Below, piece by piece: positions 43,868 to 54,918 of a stretch of DNA of 64,000 nucleotides (positions are counted from its first letter, which is position 1; each line of letters begins with the position of its first letter). Made by a program: the position numbers and the translations under genes. Source of the DNA: Oryza sativa Japonica Group (Eukaryota; Streptophyta; Magnoliopsida; Poales; Poaceae). The DNA is taken from assembly GCF_034140825.1 (NCBI RefSeq), contig NC_089038.1:22863501-22927500 (forward strand), read 5' to 3'. Under the pieces are notes generated by a model that saw nothing but the letters and a program-made list of their open reading frames with translations, was not told the DNA's origin and did no database searches.

Positions 43868-46800
43868 ATGCAGATGGCGGCGACCACCACCACCACCGAC
43901 TCCTCCCAGGCGGCCGTGCCGCCTCACCACCCTCACCCTCACGCCCACCCGCACCCGCACGCGCACCCGCACCCGCACCACCCCATGGCGCAGGCGCGGT
44001 GGGTCGTCCTGCCTTACCCGCCTCCGCCGCCGCCCATGGTGGCCGCTCCGCCGCCCCCGCCGCCGCAGTACGCCAAGCACTTCGCGGCGGGGCCGCCCCC
44101 CGCCGCGGCGGCCGGGCGGCGCACGCCGACCCCGCCCGCCCCCGCCGGATCCGGCGGGAACGGGTGCGAGGAGAACAAGACGATCTGGGTTGGCGACCTC
44201 CAGTATTGGATGGACGAGAACTACCTCCACAGCTGTTTCGGACCCAGCGGCGAGGTTTGCCTTCACTCCCCGATCCGGGCTTTCCGTACTAGATCTCACT
44301 GATACGATTAGATTCGTGCCATTTCCATGGGTTAGTTCGCCTGTTAGTGTTCTCAAATTGTCGCAAAAGCATACTTTTGCGTTTATTTGTCGCTCTACGC
44401 GAATAAAGGTACAAAATATTTGTAGAATTAGCTTTGAGGTTTGCTCGAGGCACCTACTTCGAGGCCATTCAATGCAATATGACGTAATGCTTTTGTTGGT
44501 CTAGTGATTTATGTCTATTGATTCGTTTTGTTACTGCCGAGTAACTTGAAAGCATGTTCCTTTATTTGGTTGAGTTGTTATTTTATATGAAACTGGAAAT
44601 GGGGCACCCTTTCTGTAGAATTGGTACTTTCGAGCTGCCAAAGGTGCCGACTTTGTGCTGGGATTTATGTACATGTCCAATTTGATGAGTAGTTTGGAGG
44701 AACTGGTCCTGACGTGTGATGATTTAGTAAACATTTTGAATAAGTCAAGCTAGCTGTTGTACTTTGGTGGTTACATAATTAGTAATGAACAGTTAGAGGA
44801 GGGAAAGGAAGCCATAATGACAGCATTAGCTATTTTGCTGTATTTTTTGGGACTGTGTCCATCGATGTTGACAGGAAGAAAAATGATGCCTGTTAAGAGG
44901 ATTATTGTGATGGAAACTGATGCGGTCAGGGACAGGGTTAATGAACAAAGACACAAAATGGACTGTAATTCTTGTTTCTGTACTTGTTGCAGGGATCTGT
45001 TTATTCTGTATTTGAAATACCAACATCTGTGGTTGTTAGGTTTATTCAATTACAGAACTAAGGATTACCACTGATCAGTTCGTCAACTTCTTATTTTCGA
45101 TGCTAGTGTGTATCTGTGCTATTCCTTGACTGCTAACTTCCTTGCCTTTCGACACCCCTTTTTTATAGGTAGTGACGATAAAAGTTATCCGCAATAGACA
45201 AACTGGACAATCCGAGGGATATGGTTTTGTAGAGTTCTACTCTCACGGATCGGCAGAGAAGGCTCTTCAGAATTTTACTGGTCATGTGATGCCTAACACT
45301 GATCGACCTTTCAAGTTAAACTGGGCTTCATATAGCATGGGTGAAAAGCGATCTGAAGTTGCTTCTGACTACTCAATTTTCGTTGGTGATCTAGCTGCTG
45401 ATGTTACTGATGAAATGTTGATGGAGCTTTTTGCTAATAAGTACCGCTCTGTGAAAGGAGCTAAAGTTATTATTGATGCAAACACAGGCCGTTCTAGGGG
45501 CTATGGGTTTGTTAGATTTGGAGATGACAATGACAAATCCCATGCAATGACTGAAATGAATGGTGCGTATTGCTCTACTAGGCCAATTCGTATTGGACCT
45601 GCAACTCCCAGAAGGTCTTCAGGTATGTCTCCTATTTCCTGATTTTTTTAGCACTTTGATATTGCAACTCCTATTTTGTCCATGGACCGTCTGATGTTTT
45701 ATGTTATTAGTAGTTTGGCTTGTACTCAATTTGAGCTATTTTTTGTCAGATTATTAAGTATCACTAAAAATTTTGGAAGGTCTGAATTGTTTTTTCACCT
45801 TGTACCCTCCTAATGTTGCTTAATTATACATCTATTACCCCCAACTATTTTTTTGGAACACATAGTGAAGTTCTAATAAATAACGAATTTGTCCTGTTAT
45901 TTATCTGGACCCATGCCTTGAAGACCACTTGCAAGTTGCAAGATGAGAAATTAAAGAATTGTACCTGCCAAGCAAGATCCTCTTCATGGGGATCCCATCT
46001 CGTGGCTAGTGTTTCTAATATTTGGTGGCTTCAGCTTCTCTAACTGCCCCTTGAATTACTTACTATAGGTTCCTATCTTCATAATCATTGCTTCACAGCA
46101 CTAGATTGAATAAAGTTTAGTTAATGTTCCCAGAGCATATTATGTATGACGTACTTATGTATCTTGCTTTTGTGTAGGGTGCTATACATTTGTTTTAGTG
46201 TTGTATGGAATCAGTTTGGTTTAATCATTTGTTTACCCAGCTTCACTATTATCTTCAGGTGATTCTGGCTCCTCAACACCTGGGCATTCAGATGGCGATT
46301 CTACTAACAGAACGGTGTGTGGTACTACTGGTTTTCCACGGTGTTTGTCACCCTGTTGCCTGATAATTTCTAATATGTAGTTGTTGATCTCCTTTAGGTA
46401 TATGTTGGTGGGCTCGATCCAAATGTCAGCGAAGATGAGCTGAGGAAGGCATTTGCCAAATATGGTGATGTTGCCTCTGTAAAAATTCCTCTAGGGAAGC
46501 AATGTGGCTTTGTTCAATTCGTCAGCAGGTATGTATCTGAGGCTGTTCTTATTTGGCTACTTAGTTTTATATGACATGCTGGAGATGGTATTTAAGTCTT
46601 GCAACTATGTCTTTAGAACTGATGCGGAAGAAGCACTGCAAGGATTGAATGGATCAGTCATTGGAAAGCAGGCAGTTCGCCTTTCATGGGGCCGCAGCCC
46701 ATCACATAAACAGGTTCGTCCATGCTTCACATCGCTATTTTCTGTTTTATATTATCTTTGCTATTGGATCAGTAAACCAGTTGCAGTGTGGCACAAATGT

Positions 46801-48125
46801 TGTATTTGAAATTTTCAGTCCAAGTAAACAACTGGCCTGGGCAAGATAATTTGTCATGTGATTTGATCTTTCCTGTGAAAAAGCTATTTTGTAGTGTGAT
46901 CTAGTTGCTTTATGACTAAACGAGAGCTTGCTTACCCATGTCATATGGTGTGCATTCCTGCTTCAATACTTCTTCGTCAACCGTCTAGATCTAGTTGCTT
47001 TATGACTAACTGAGTGTTGGCTTACTCATTTGGGACGTGACGCACTCCTGCTTCAGTGCTTCCTCATTGTCCAGTATCCTAGTATTATTTAGACAAGACT
47101 CCAACCTTAAAGTCTGCTAGCTATTTCTAGTGTGCAATCAAATAACTTTCATTGTGCACCTTTATCTGGGCCATGCCTCATTTATTCAAGTTTACTCCAG
47201 ACACCAGGCCTGGCTGAGGCCCAACTTTACCTATTGTGTGGGAGAGCTACCTATTTCTAGTGTGCTTAGGTCTACTAGCTATTTCTAGCGTGCAATCAAA
47301 TAACTTTCATTGTGGACCTTTATCTGGCCCATGCCTCATTTATTCAAGTTTACTCCAGACACCAGGCCTGGCTTAGGCCCAACTGTACCTATTGTGTGGG
47401 AGAGCTACCTATTTCTGGTGTGCTTAGGTCTGCTAGCTATTTCTAGTGTGCAATCAAATAATAACTTTCATTGTACACCTTTATCTGGCCCATGCCTCAT
47501 TTATTCAAGTTTACTCCAGACACGAAGCCTGGCTTAGGCCCAACTGTACCTATTGTGTGGGAGAGTTACCAATTAATCAATGCTTAATACACCCCCATAG
47601 CCCAGCTGCAGTACATCATTTTGGACCAGTGCTTAGTCTCAACACGTTAGTTATATGATTTTATAGCTAGCTAAAAGTTCATGGCCTGAGAGGCCTTTAG
47701 TATTTTAGCGATGCTATTTCTGGGGCTTTTGGGAGTGTCCAGAATATAGTGAACTCTGAATGATTCAGGCTTTAAACTAGGTCACCATGAGTTCTTTTTT
47801 CTGCACAAAATCTAATAATTTCATGCAATTGTCGATAACATCAGTATAAATGTTCGTCATATGTAATGCTAAATTATGTTCCCCCGCTATGGAAGTGGAC
47901 AGAACTATGTTTTTTGTTGAATTTAGTCATTCTCCCATCCATATCACTCATTTGCTGTTCTATTTCCAGTCTAGGGCTGATTCTGGCAGCCGAAGAAACA
48001 ATATGTACTATGGGACGCCATTCTACGGTGGATACGGTTATGCCTCCCCCGTCCCGCACCCTAACATGTATGCTGCTGCATATGGAGCCTACCCTGTCTA
48101 TGGCAGTCAGCAGCTAGTGAGCTAG
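43868..48125 (+). CDS. RBP45/47-type RNA-binding protein, three RRMs
   Basis: A nuclear poly(A)/U-rich RNA-binding protein of the plant RBP45/RBP47 (Nam8-like) group, linked in the family to pre-mRNA and stress-granule biology. Exons: 43868-44254, 45169-45622, 46259-46314, 46398-46528, 46617-46713, 47970-48125; 426 aa. The N-terminus carries an unusual His-Pro-Ala repeat at 20-39 (HPHPHAHPHPH-type) and then Pro runs (51-90). RRM1 is at about 105-183 (RNP2 IWVGDL, RNP1 EGYGFVEF). RRM2 is at about 197-276 (SIFVGDLAA, RGYGFVRF). RRM3 is at about 299-371 (VYVGGLDPNVSEDEL, CGFVQF). The tail is Tyr/Gly/Ala-rich (YYGTPFYGGYGYASP) and ends GSQQLVS. RBP45s usually have a Gln-rich N-terminus; here Pro and His replace it. 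Intron 5 is 1.26 kb and holds a tandem repeat. Confidence 0.94.
47117..47580. repeat. three-copy 158-bp tandem repeat in RRM-gene intron 5
   Basis: Copies start at about 47117, 47275 and 47433, an exact 158-bp spacing. Each holds ctagctatttct, tgcaatcaaataactttcat, catgcctcatttattcaag, ccaggcctggct(g/t)aggccc and gtgtgggagagctacc. They differ at only a few positions, so the expansion looks recent. The small open frames at 47310-47658 come from this repeat. Confidence 0.85.
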
Positions 48126-48948
48126 AGAAGAGAGAGAGAGAGAGAGCTTCATTCCATTCCCTCCAATGGAAAACAAGGTTTTGGTCCGGTCAGCATGGTA
48201 GCGCCAGATGTGAGGTTATAGAACGTCCTAAAAGCGAGTGAAACAGGTAAAATGAATGTATGGTATCTGTAGTGTTGTCTGTGTTGCAAGAAGTATAACT
48301 CAAGGCTTGTAGACACAAGTGAGTCGATGGTATTCTTTCAAGAAATTTTGACTTGCTAATAAATTAAACTATTGTTTGTGTGTCCCCGTTGTGCGAAGTA
48401 ATTTGCCTGTTACTACCGTTGGCCTTGAAGATGGAGATGGTTTGCTTATATGCGGCCTTTATATCGTTTTTTGTTTTGCTTTCATAACTATTATTATATC
48501 TGGTTATTTGTTCGGGATGGTTCCCTGCCTGCCTCCAGTTAAAAATATCTGACACTGAAAGCCAAGATTTGATTAGATTTTCTACACTTTGGCCATCAAT
48601 AATCCTTCAATTAATGCTTGGTGTAAATGTGTAATAGCATGAAAAAGTAGTGTGTGTGCCTTGAGAAGTAGTAGTACTATCACAATATCATAAACTTATT
48701 ACTCCCAAATAAGTTGATGGTCAAAGTTTAGCTGAATAGTTTCCCAAATCTTAAATATTTATGACCGTAGGGATCGCCTTGAGATCAGCTTTGGCTTACC
48801 AGTTACCATCGATAAAAATCCAGCAGATCCCCAATCGCACCTCAAGTAACAAAAAAGTCAACATTATTGGGTTTAGGGTGCTCCAGCGGATCCCTGATAA
48901 CCTCCCAATCCGGAAATATTTTTTGTGGTCACAAAAATACAACCATAT
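48126..48948. other. RRM-gene 3' UTR and intergenic DNA
   Basis: The 3' UTR starts with an (ag)n tract at 48126-48146. No gene is seen from there to the nested element stack. Confidence 0.45.
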
Positions 48949-49068
48949 TAGGGCTGTCAGCGAGCGGGCTCGCTCGCCTAGGCTCGAGCCAAGCCTATGT
49001 AACCTTGAAGCTTCTAGACATGCTCATGCTCGGTTTGAGCTTGATCAAGCTCGAGCTTGGCTTATATG

Positions 49069-49784
49069 TAGGGATGAAAACGGTCGGGAAAACCCTATAC
49101 CATTTTTATTTTTATATATTTTTCTTGAAAACGGAATCGGAACGGTAGACCCGGAAACGGTAACGATATCGGTATATCGGAAACGGGACCGTCGGAACGG
49201 AATATATCGATATTGGTCGGAAGTCGAAATTCATGTCGGAATTAGCGGAGTGTGGCATAGCACACATTTAACTATGCACGTAAATGAATTTTTAACTTTA
49301 TTCTTGCATCATCACACTCCACATAACACTGTTATATGATGATTAATGATATGATAATAAGTTTGATAAACAATATAAACAAAGTTCAACAATACTTCAA
49401 CATCGATTAGTCGAGGAGACCAAATTTCAGCAAAATCCACATGCCAGTCATAGGTTAACAACATTTTTCATGGTCACTTCCCCTTTTTTATGGGTGGCAA
49501 GCCTACCAGACTTCCTTCATTCATGGGCTTTCAATGGGTTGGGCAGGTTGAACCGCTGGAGAACTTTTGGAAATTTTTCGGAATTTTGACGGAAATTACC
49601 ATATAAATACAGTTATCAACAAAACGGTCGAAAAAACCTCTATCTCATTTCCGCTACCATTTCCATAAGATATTACCGTTTCCATTTCCACCACTGTCGG
49701 TTATTAGTACCAACTAAAATGGTCGCTGTAAACTGGAAACGATAGCTGGAAATCTCAAAAATTTCCATACCGTTTTCACCCCTA
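49069..49784. mobile_element. hAT-type non-autonomous element
   Basis: The terminal inverted repeat is tagggatgaaaacggtcggg at left and tagggg-tgaaaacggtatgg (reversed) at right. The flanks are an 8-bp duplication with one mismatch, cttatatg (49061-49068) and cttataag (49785-49792), as hAT elements make. The interior is rich in cggaaacggt / accgtttcc strings in both orientations. No transposase is seen. Confidence 0.8.
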
Positions 49785-49865
49785 CTTATAAGTAGAAATA
49801 TGAATGTTATGAGAATAATCCCCTTGAAAAATAATTAATTTTAGTTCATCAAATTAATAAAAGAA

Positions 49866-50740
49866 TCTATACTCTCCTTATAAGGACCTGTTTATATCTC
49901 ACCCTAAAATTTTACACCCTGTCACATCGAACATTTGAACACCTGTATGAAGTATTAAATATAGGCTAAAAAAATTACTAATTGCACATATTGCGACTAA
50001 TTTGAGAGACGAATCTTTCAAACCTAACTACTCCATGATTTGACAATGCGGTGCTATAGTAAACATTTGCTAATGATGGATTAATTAGGCTTGATAAATT
50101 TATCTTGCGGTTTACTGATGGATTCTGTAATTAGTTTTTTTATTAGTGCCCGAACACCCCCTGCGATACCCTATAAGGGCTATATAATATCCGATGTGAC
50201 ACGCCAAAACTTTATACCCCTGGATCTAAACACCCACTAAAAGGGAATGGTGGTGGTGTTGGGCCTTCCACCACCTCATCACCAACTCCTAGCTGTTTTA
50301 AGAGAAAAAAGGTAAGAGCCCCAATGCCCCACATGTCAATTACTTATACCAAGAACTCATCTGGTAGAGTTTCAACTTCCAAATTTAATTCCAGGAATTG
50401 GGTCTATAGTGGAGTTGTGAAGCAATCTAAACATAGGTCCACATTTCTAATTCATTTTGTGAGAGCGCTTCCGCTAGCTCCACTTCCATTTTTAGGTGGA
50501 GCTAAAACTGTTTGGTTTGATTATAGCTTCAAGAGAGGTAGAGCTGGAGCTATAGCCATGTCAAATAGGCCCCAACTCTATACTTTTTATGGGAATGAAA
50601 AAAAAACAGCATGGGGTAAAACCGTAAAAGGGTACACATGTCACTAACAAATATGTACAACAATTAAGAATTGGTAATAACGGGTTAATAATAATTCTCT
50701 TTAATTAAAATCCCATTGCAACACACAGACAATATGCTAG
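49866..50740 (+). mobile_element. Helitron-like element, decayed 3' stem
   Basis: Begins tctatactctccttataagg after an A and ends in gctag followed by T. A weak stem region, cccattgcaacacacagac, lies just before the end; it looks like a mutated form of the common rice ttgcaacgcacggg end. It contains the MITE 49884-50237, which entered 18 bp from its left end. No coding is visible. Confidence 0.6.
49884..50237. mobile_element. Tourist-like MITE
   Basis: Same family as the elements at 1-213, 52457-52775 and 53889-54492. It has ggacctgtttatatctcac at the left, the shared gagacgaatctttcaaa and gctaatgatggattaattag interior, and ggatctaaacaccca at the right. TAA precedes the left end. Confidence 0.7.
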
Positions 50741-50971
50741 TAAGATAAATATATGATACCAACACAAGCTACTTTATTGTGTGGGATAAAAATGATATCT
50801 TTGATCTCCTAGTTTATTATATAAACAATTAAAATCATATATTGTCAGGTTCGTTACGAGCTTGAGCTTAGCTCAACAAAGCTCACAAGCTTTAGCATAG
50901 GCTCGAGCTCGAGCCAAGGATAAGTTGAGCTCGAGCAGCTTGCGAGTCTCAAGCTTCTTTTGACATCCCTA

Positions 50972-51703
50972 ACTCCCCAAACACCCTCCTCCAAAAAAGA
51001 AACAAGCACATCCACTCGAGCTTCTCCCATTACCACCCTCTTGCTGGCGTCCTGGCTCGTCGACGTGACCTTCATCAGTCGCCCACACCCTCTATCGCTC
51101 CGTCTCAATATGTTTTCGGTGGCAACAAAAAAGCCAGCCCCGAGTCCCCTATCCCTAAAGAAAGGGGAAATCTCTTACACAAATAGCATTTTTTTCAGTG
51201 CCAACCAACTAACTCCATCCAAGCTCTCTTGCCGGTGCATCCTTCGATGGCCCTCCCTCTCCCCGTGGCCCGACCTCTCGTGGCATCTACGAGCTTGCCG
51301 ACCAGATTTCCCTAACTGTCGTTTCCCAAATCCCACAACCGGTTGCCGCTCCTCCCCTCTGACCATTGTGCTCAATCTTCTCCATGTCCCAAGGTCATCG
51401 TCATGCCTTGCTGCCCTAGCTGGCATGAAAATGAACATCAACATAAGAGGAGATGCAATAGGGAAGGTGTAGTAGGGCTTCACAAGTGGCTAGAGGAGAG
51501 GTTGGCGTAGTTGTGCCATGGTCTTCTTCCATCGTCGTCAAACGCCTTCGATGTTGGGGTTGTGATTGCAATTGGACTTGAGGGACAAGAATGGTATGTA
51601 AGTGAACCTCTTAAAGGTCGGGGCCAATCTTCTCGCGGGTGACTGGCTGACTGCAACATAGAACTTAGTGAGATGCCCGTTGGTGGCGGCGTGGTGATGC
51701 CGG
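50972..51703. other. intergenic, probable old transposon-derived DNA
   Basis: Moderately GC-rich with open frames on both strands (for example 50960-51472) but no recognisable domain. Its flanking sequence continues beyond 51942 as if interrupted by the small hAT element. Origin uncertain. Confidence 0.35.
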
Positions 51704-51942
51704 CAGGGGCGGATCCAGAAACATAAAGTTGGGGGGGGACTCAACATACCGAGTACACCGGCATAAACCATACTATCTCAGTATTAAACTATGCTAAAAT
51801 GCTATTAAAAGACCTTTAGGCACCTCCTATCTTATCAACCATGACAAAAAAATGAAAGGGGGACTTAGGGGGAGTATCCATGGATTCGGTGGGTGTAGGG
51901 GGGACTCAAGTCTCCCCTGCACCCACGTTGAATCCGCCCATG
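51704..51942. mobile_element. small hAT-type element with exact 8-bp duplication
   Basis: 239 bp. The left end is caggggcggatccag; the right end reversed is catgggcggattcaac. The flanks are the exact 8-bp duplication gatgccgg (51696-51703 and 51943-51950). The interior is too short to code for anything. Confidence 0.85.
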
Positions 51943-51950
51943 GATGCCGG

Positions 51951-52456
51951 CCAGCCACCTCCAATGGGCTCGGTCTTCTTGTTTGCGGCGGGTTTGGGAG
52001 GTAAGGGTTTTGTTGCACTTGTCCATGGGAATGGTGGGTTTTGGAGTTACTAGCAGGATGAGGTTATTGGGATCTACTTTAAGCACATCCGCAACCATGC
52101 TGAAAATGGTATTGGGGGCTTGGGGCTCCCCAACAAAGTTTATTGGGGTGTGTTTCTTTAGACTGCTAGGAGATGCTCTAGGATCACCTTTACTGAAAAA
52201 ATAGCTATCGCACACGAACAATTATGATTATTCTTGCTTAACATCGCTGCGAGGAATTTGCTCAGGAAAGTGCAAGTCACAGCCATTGATTATTGTATAC
52301 TCTCTCCCGTAAGCAAACGAGCACATAATAGTCAACATGTCTCTGCTCACACGTACAAAATGCGCACTTGCAAGGACCCATTCCATAGACTTGCCATTTT
52401 GCCAAAGCGTGATATCACGGGCTACCGTCTACCATTTGACATATAGAAATTACTAA
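51951..52456. other. intergenic, nothing recognised
   Basis: Continuation of the DNA interrupted by the hAT element, then unique-looking sequence. No gene. Confidence 0.35.
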
Positions 52457-52775
52457 GGCCTTATTTAAATTAAAAAAAATTGACAAAAAACATCACATCA
52501 AATGTTTGGACACGAGATATTAAATGTGAGAAAAAACAATTGCACAGTTTGCATGTAAATTGCGAGACGAATCTTTAATTTGAGCCTAATTACGTCATGA
52601 TTTGACAATGTGATGTTACAGTAAATATTTGCTAATGACGGATTAATTGAGCTTAATAAATTCGTCTCGCAGTTTACAGGCGGAATCTGTAATTTATTTG
52701 TTTATTAGTCTACATTTAACACTTCAAATGTGTATCCGTATACTCCAAAAACTTTACACCCAAAGAAACACACCC
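52457..52775. mobile_element. Tourist-like MITE with TAA duplication
   Basis: 319 bp, flanked by TAA at 52454-52456 and 52776-52778. The left end is ggccttatttaaatt, the right end aaagaaacacaccc. The interior shares gagacgaatcttt, tgacaatgtgatgttacagt and gctaatgacggattaattg with its relatives in the window. This copy defines the family's 3-bp target site. Confidence 0.85.
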
Positions 52776-52778
52776 TAA

Positions 52779-53195
52779 AGCTTAACAGTTCACGCAGCGG
52801 TAGCCTGAAATGATGACGTCTGATGGGGTTAGCTAGCTACTTACTCCCAATTAAAAGTCTTAAGCGCATCGTCGCTTAGTGGCCAAGGAAGACCTGAAGA
52901 AGTAAACGAGGGCCTTCAAGTCGCCAAGTCTTGGCGTGTGCCCCATGGCATTCCTTGTACGGCACATCCATCGTCAGACACGCGCTTGCACGCGCCAATC
53001 ACAAATGTTTACTTCTTTTTTCGCTGTTACATGAACGATTAAACGATAAAAATATATGTAGGACACACATGTACACACTACTACATTAATTAGCACACAT
53101 TCGCGAATCATATTTTTTAATTAAGTATACACTCAACATAGAGGCTAACGATAAATAAGTAGTCCTAGCTACTAAATTCCTACCCGATGCGCTAA
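52779..53195. other. intergenic, nothing recognised
   Basis: No open frame of note and no element ends seen. Confidence 0.35.
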
Positions 53196-53427
53196 GAGCA
53201 AGGCTAATAATACAGCCGACCTATTGGCTATAAGGTTATTTCTAGTCTTCTCTTAGCCTACCCATATAATAGTTAGCTCTTTACAATTAATATAGAGTCC
53301 ACTTGTCTCTCTCACAGAGTTTCTTGGTCCTTGTGTTCAAGCCGACTGTAAGTTTATAGCTTACTTCTCCTCTCTCTTCTCTCTTCTCTCCTCTACCCAG
53401 TATTTAGCCGGAGTATTATATTTGCTC
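53196..53427. mobile_element. GAGCA-type MITE
   Basis: Begins gagcaaggctaataatacag after TAA and ends gtattatatttgctc. It carries the family's tctctcttctctc block. It is more diverged than the pair at 717-1154. Confidence 0.6.
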
Positions 53428-53888
53428 TCAGAGATGTTTAAGCTTTTCCTGAAACTTTCAGACCCAAGAGCTGATCCTGCCTTGTCCCGTGCGTGCTCTG
53501 ATTAATTGTGCTTCCCGCACTCACTCGCCCCGAGAATATTTGCGGCGAGAAGTAATTTGTTTATGATTTCAGCGGCGTATTTTTATATTGTAAACCTGAG
53601 ATTTTATTCGTGGGCGAGATATTCCGGCATTCCGTGCCTGTCATTTCAGCGCCGATGCGCCACGATTAGGATAGGTAATCATAAAAACATCTCGCTTTCT
53701 CGCCGAACCGCCTTAATTACATCTTAGACTAATATGTTAATTGATCGTCGCTATCCTCCAGGACGTACAGAATGTTAGCGTCGTCGCTGTCTAATCGATC
53801 GGCCGTGGTAACTGGAGCAATTCACGATCACCGATCGATCGATCCAGCGATCGAGTTTCGTGCTACTCCATCCGTCCCAAATAACTTA

Positions 53889-54492
53889 GGGCATATTTGG
53901 ATCCACATTAATTAGAAGTATTAAACGTAGATTAATGATAAAACTTATTCTATAACCCTGAACTAATTCACGAGACAGATCTATTAAGTCTAATTAATCC
54001 ATGATTAGCCTATGTGATGCTATAGTAAACATTAGGGCCGGCCCTGGGGCAGTGTGGATGGTGCGACCGCACTGGGCCTCCAAAAATGAGGGGACTCCAA
54101 AATATGTATACTATGGTATCAGACCTGATAGGCTTAGAGGAAAGACGTAAGACCGATCGAGAATCGAGCATATCGTGACTGCTTGATTGTATTTTAAACT
54201 TATTAGTGTGAATTTCGTTAATGACAATGAGTTTTTAAATAATATCTTGTATTTTTATGGTGAATGGGGGTCTATTTTTTTTGTTCCGCACCGGGCCACC
54301 AAAAAGTCAGGGCCGGCCTTGGTAAACATTTGCTAATTATATATTAATTAGGCTTAATGTCTCATGAATTAGCTCTTATTTATACAATTAGTTTTGTAAA
54401 TAGATTATATTCTATATTTAATACTTCAAATTAGTGTCTAAATATCTAATTTGACAGGGACTAAAGTTTAGTCACTGAATTCAAACAACACC
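53889..54492. mobile_element. Tourist-like MITE split by a hAT element
   Basis: Left end gggcatatttggatccac, right end ttcaaacaacacc, with an exact TTA duplication at 53886-53888 and 54493-54495. The interior is interrupted by the element at 54033-54321; without it the MITE is about 307 bp, close to its relative at 52457-52775 (319 bp). Confidence 0.88.
54033..54321. mobile_element. hAT-type element inside the MITE
   Basis: 289 bp with ends tagggccggccctg and, reversed, caaggccggccctg. It has an exact 8-bp duplication of MITE sequence, gtaaacat, at 54025-54032 and 54322-54329. Subterminal inverted blocks (ggcagtg...gcactgggcctccaaaa and ccgcaccgggccaccaaaaa) are also visible. Confidence 0.85.
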
Positions 54493-54844
54493 TTAATGTA
54501 AATGCATATGTGACATCTTTTAATAAAACGAATCTGAACAATCAAAACTCTTTTTATATTAGGAGGGACCATATCTTCTTGTAGGTGGTTGTTTTTTTTT
54601 TTTACGGAGGAGGCCTCATGAGGGAGTAGTCTTCTCCTCGGTCCACGACAGTTCACATTACAACTCTCTCTCTCTTGTCTGATTGCGAGTCTCGGAGTCA
54701 ATATAAATAGTTTGCCCATCTCGTTTCGTTTTCCTCCTCTCGAACCACACGACGACAGAGACCAGACGCAGAAGATGTCGAGATCTCGATAGCTAGCTAG
54801 CTTGTGCATGAGCATGACTCCTCACTGCTTATAGCTTAGCTTCC

Positions 54845-54850
54845 TATATA
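54845..54850 (+). promoter_or_regulatory. probable TATA box, zinc-finger gene
   Basis: tatata in cctatatagctc, about 70 bp upstream of the ATG at 54919. Interrupted gatc/cgat repeats (54852-54918) lie between it and the start codon. Confidence 0.45.
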
Positions 54851-54918
54851 GCTCGATCGATCGATCACCAGGCCGTGCCGATCGGCGGCGTACTGATCAT
54901 CGATCGATCGATCGATCC

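Larger units (their letters stand above)
48949..50971. mobile_element. outer DNA element of a nested stack
   Basis: The left end is tagggctgtcagcgagcggg; the right end reversed is tagggatgtcaaaagaagct. Both ends lead into gctcgagc-rich sequence (48967-49062 and 50855-50950), which is largely inverted between the two sides. No target duplication could be matched at the flanks, so the outer borders or the family (hAT-like TAGGG ends) are tentative. It contains the hAT-type element 49069-49784 and the Helitron-like element 49866-50740. Confidence 0.55.

Noticed and set aside
48761-49339. 192-aa open frame
   Set aside because: It runs across the borders of two transposable elements and has no coding signature.
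50324-50647. 107-aa open frame
   Set aside because: Lies inside the Helitron-like element and has no recognisable content.
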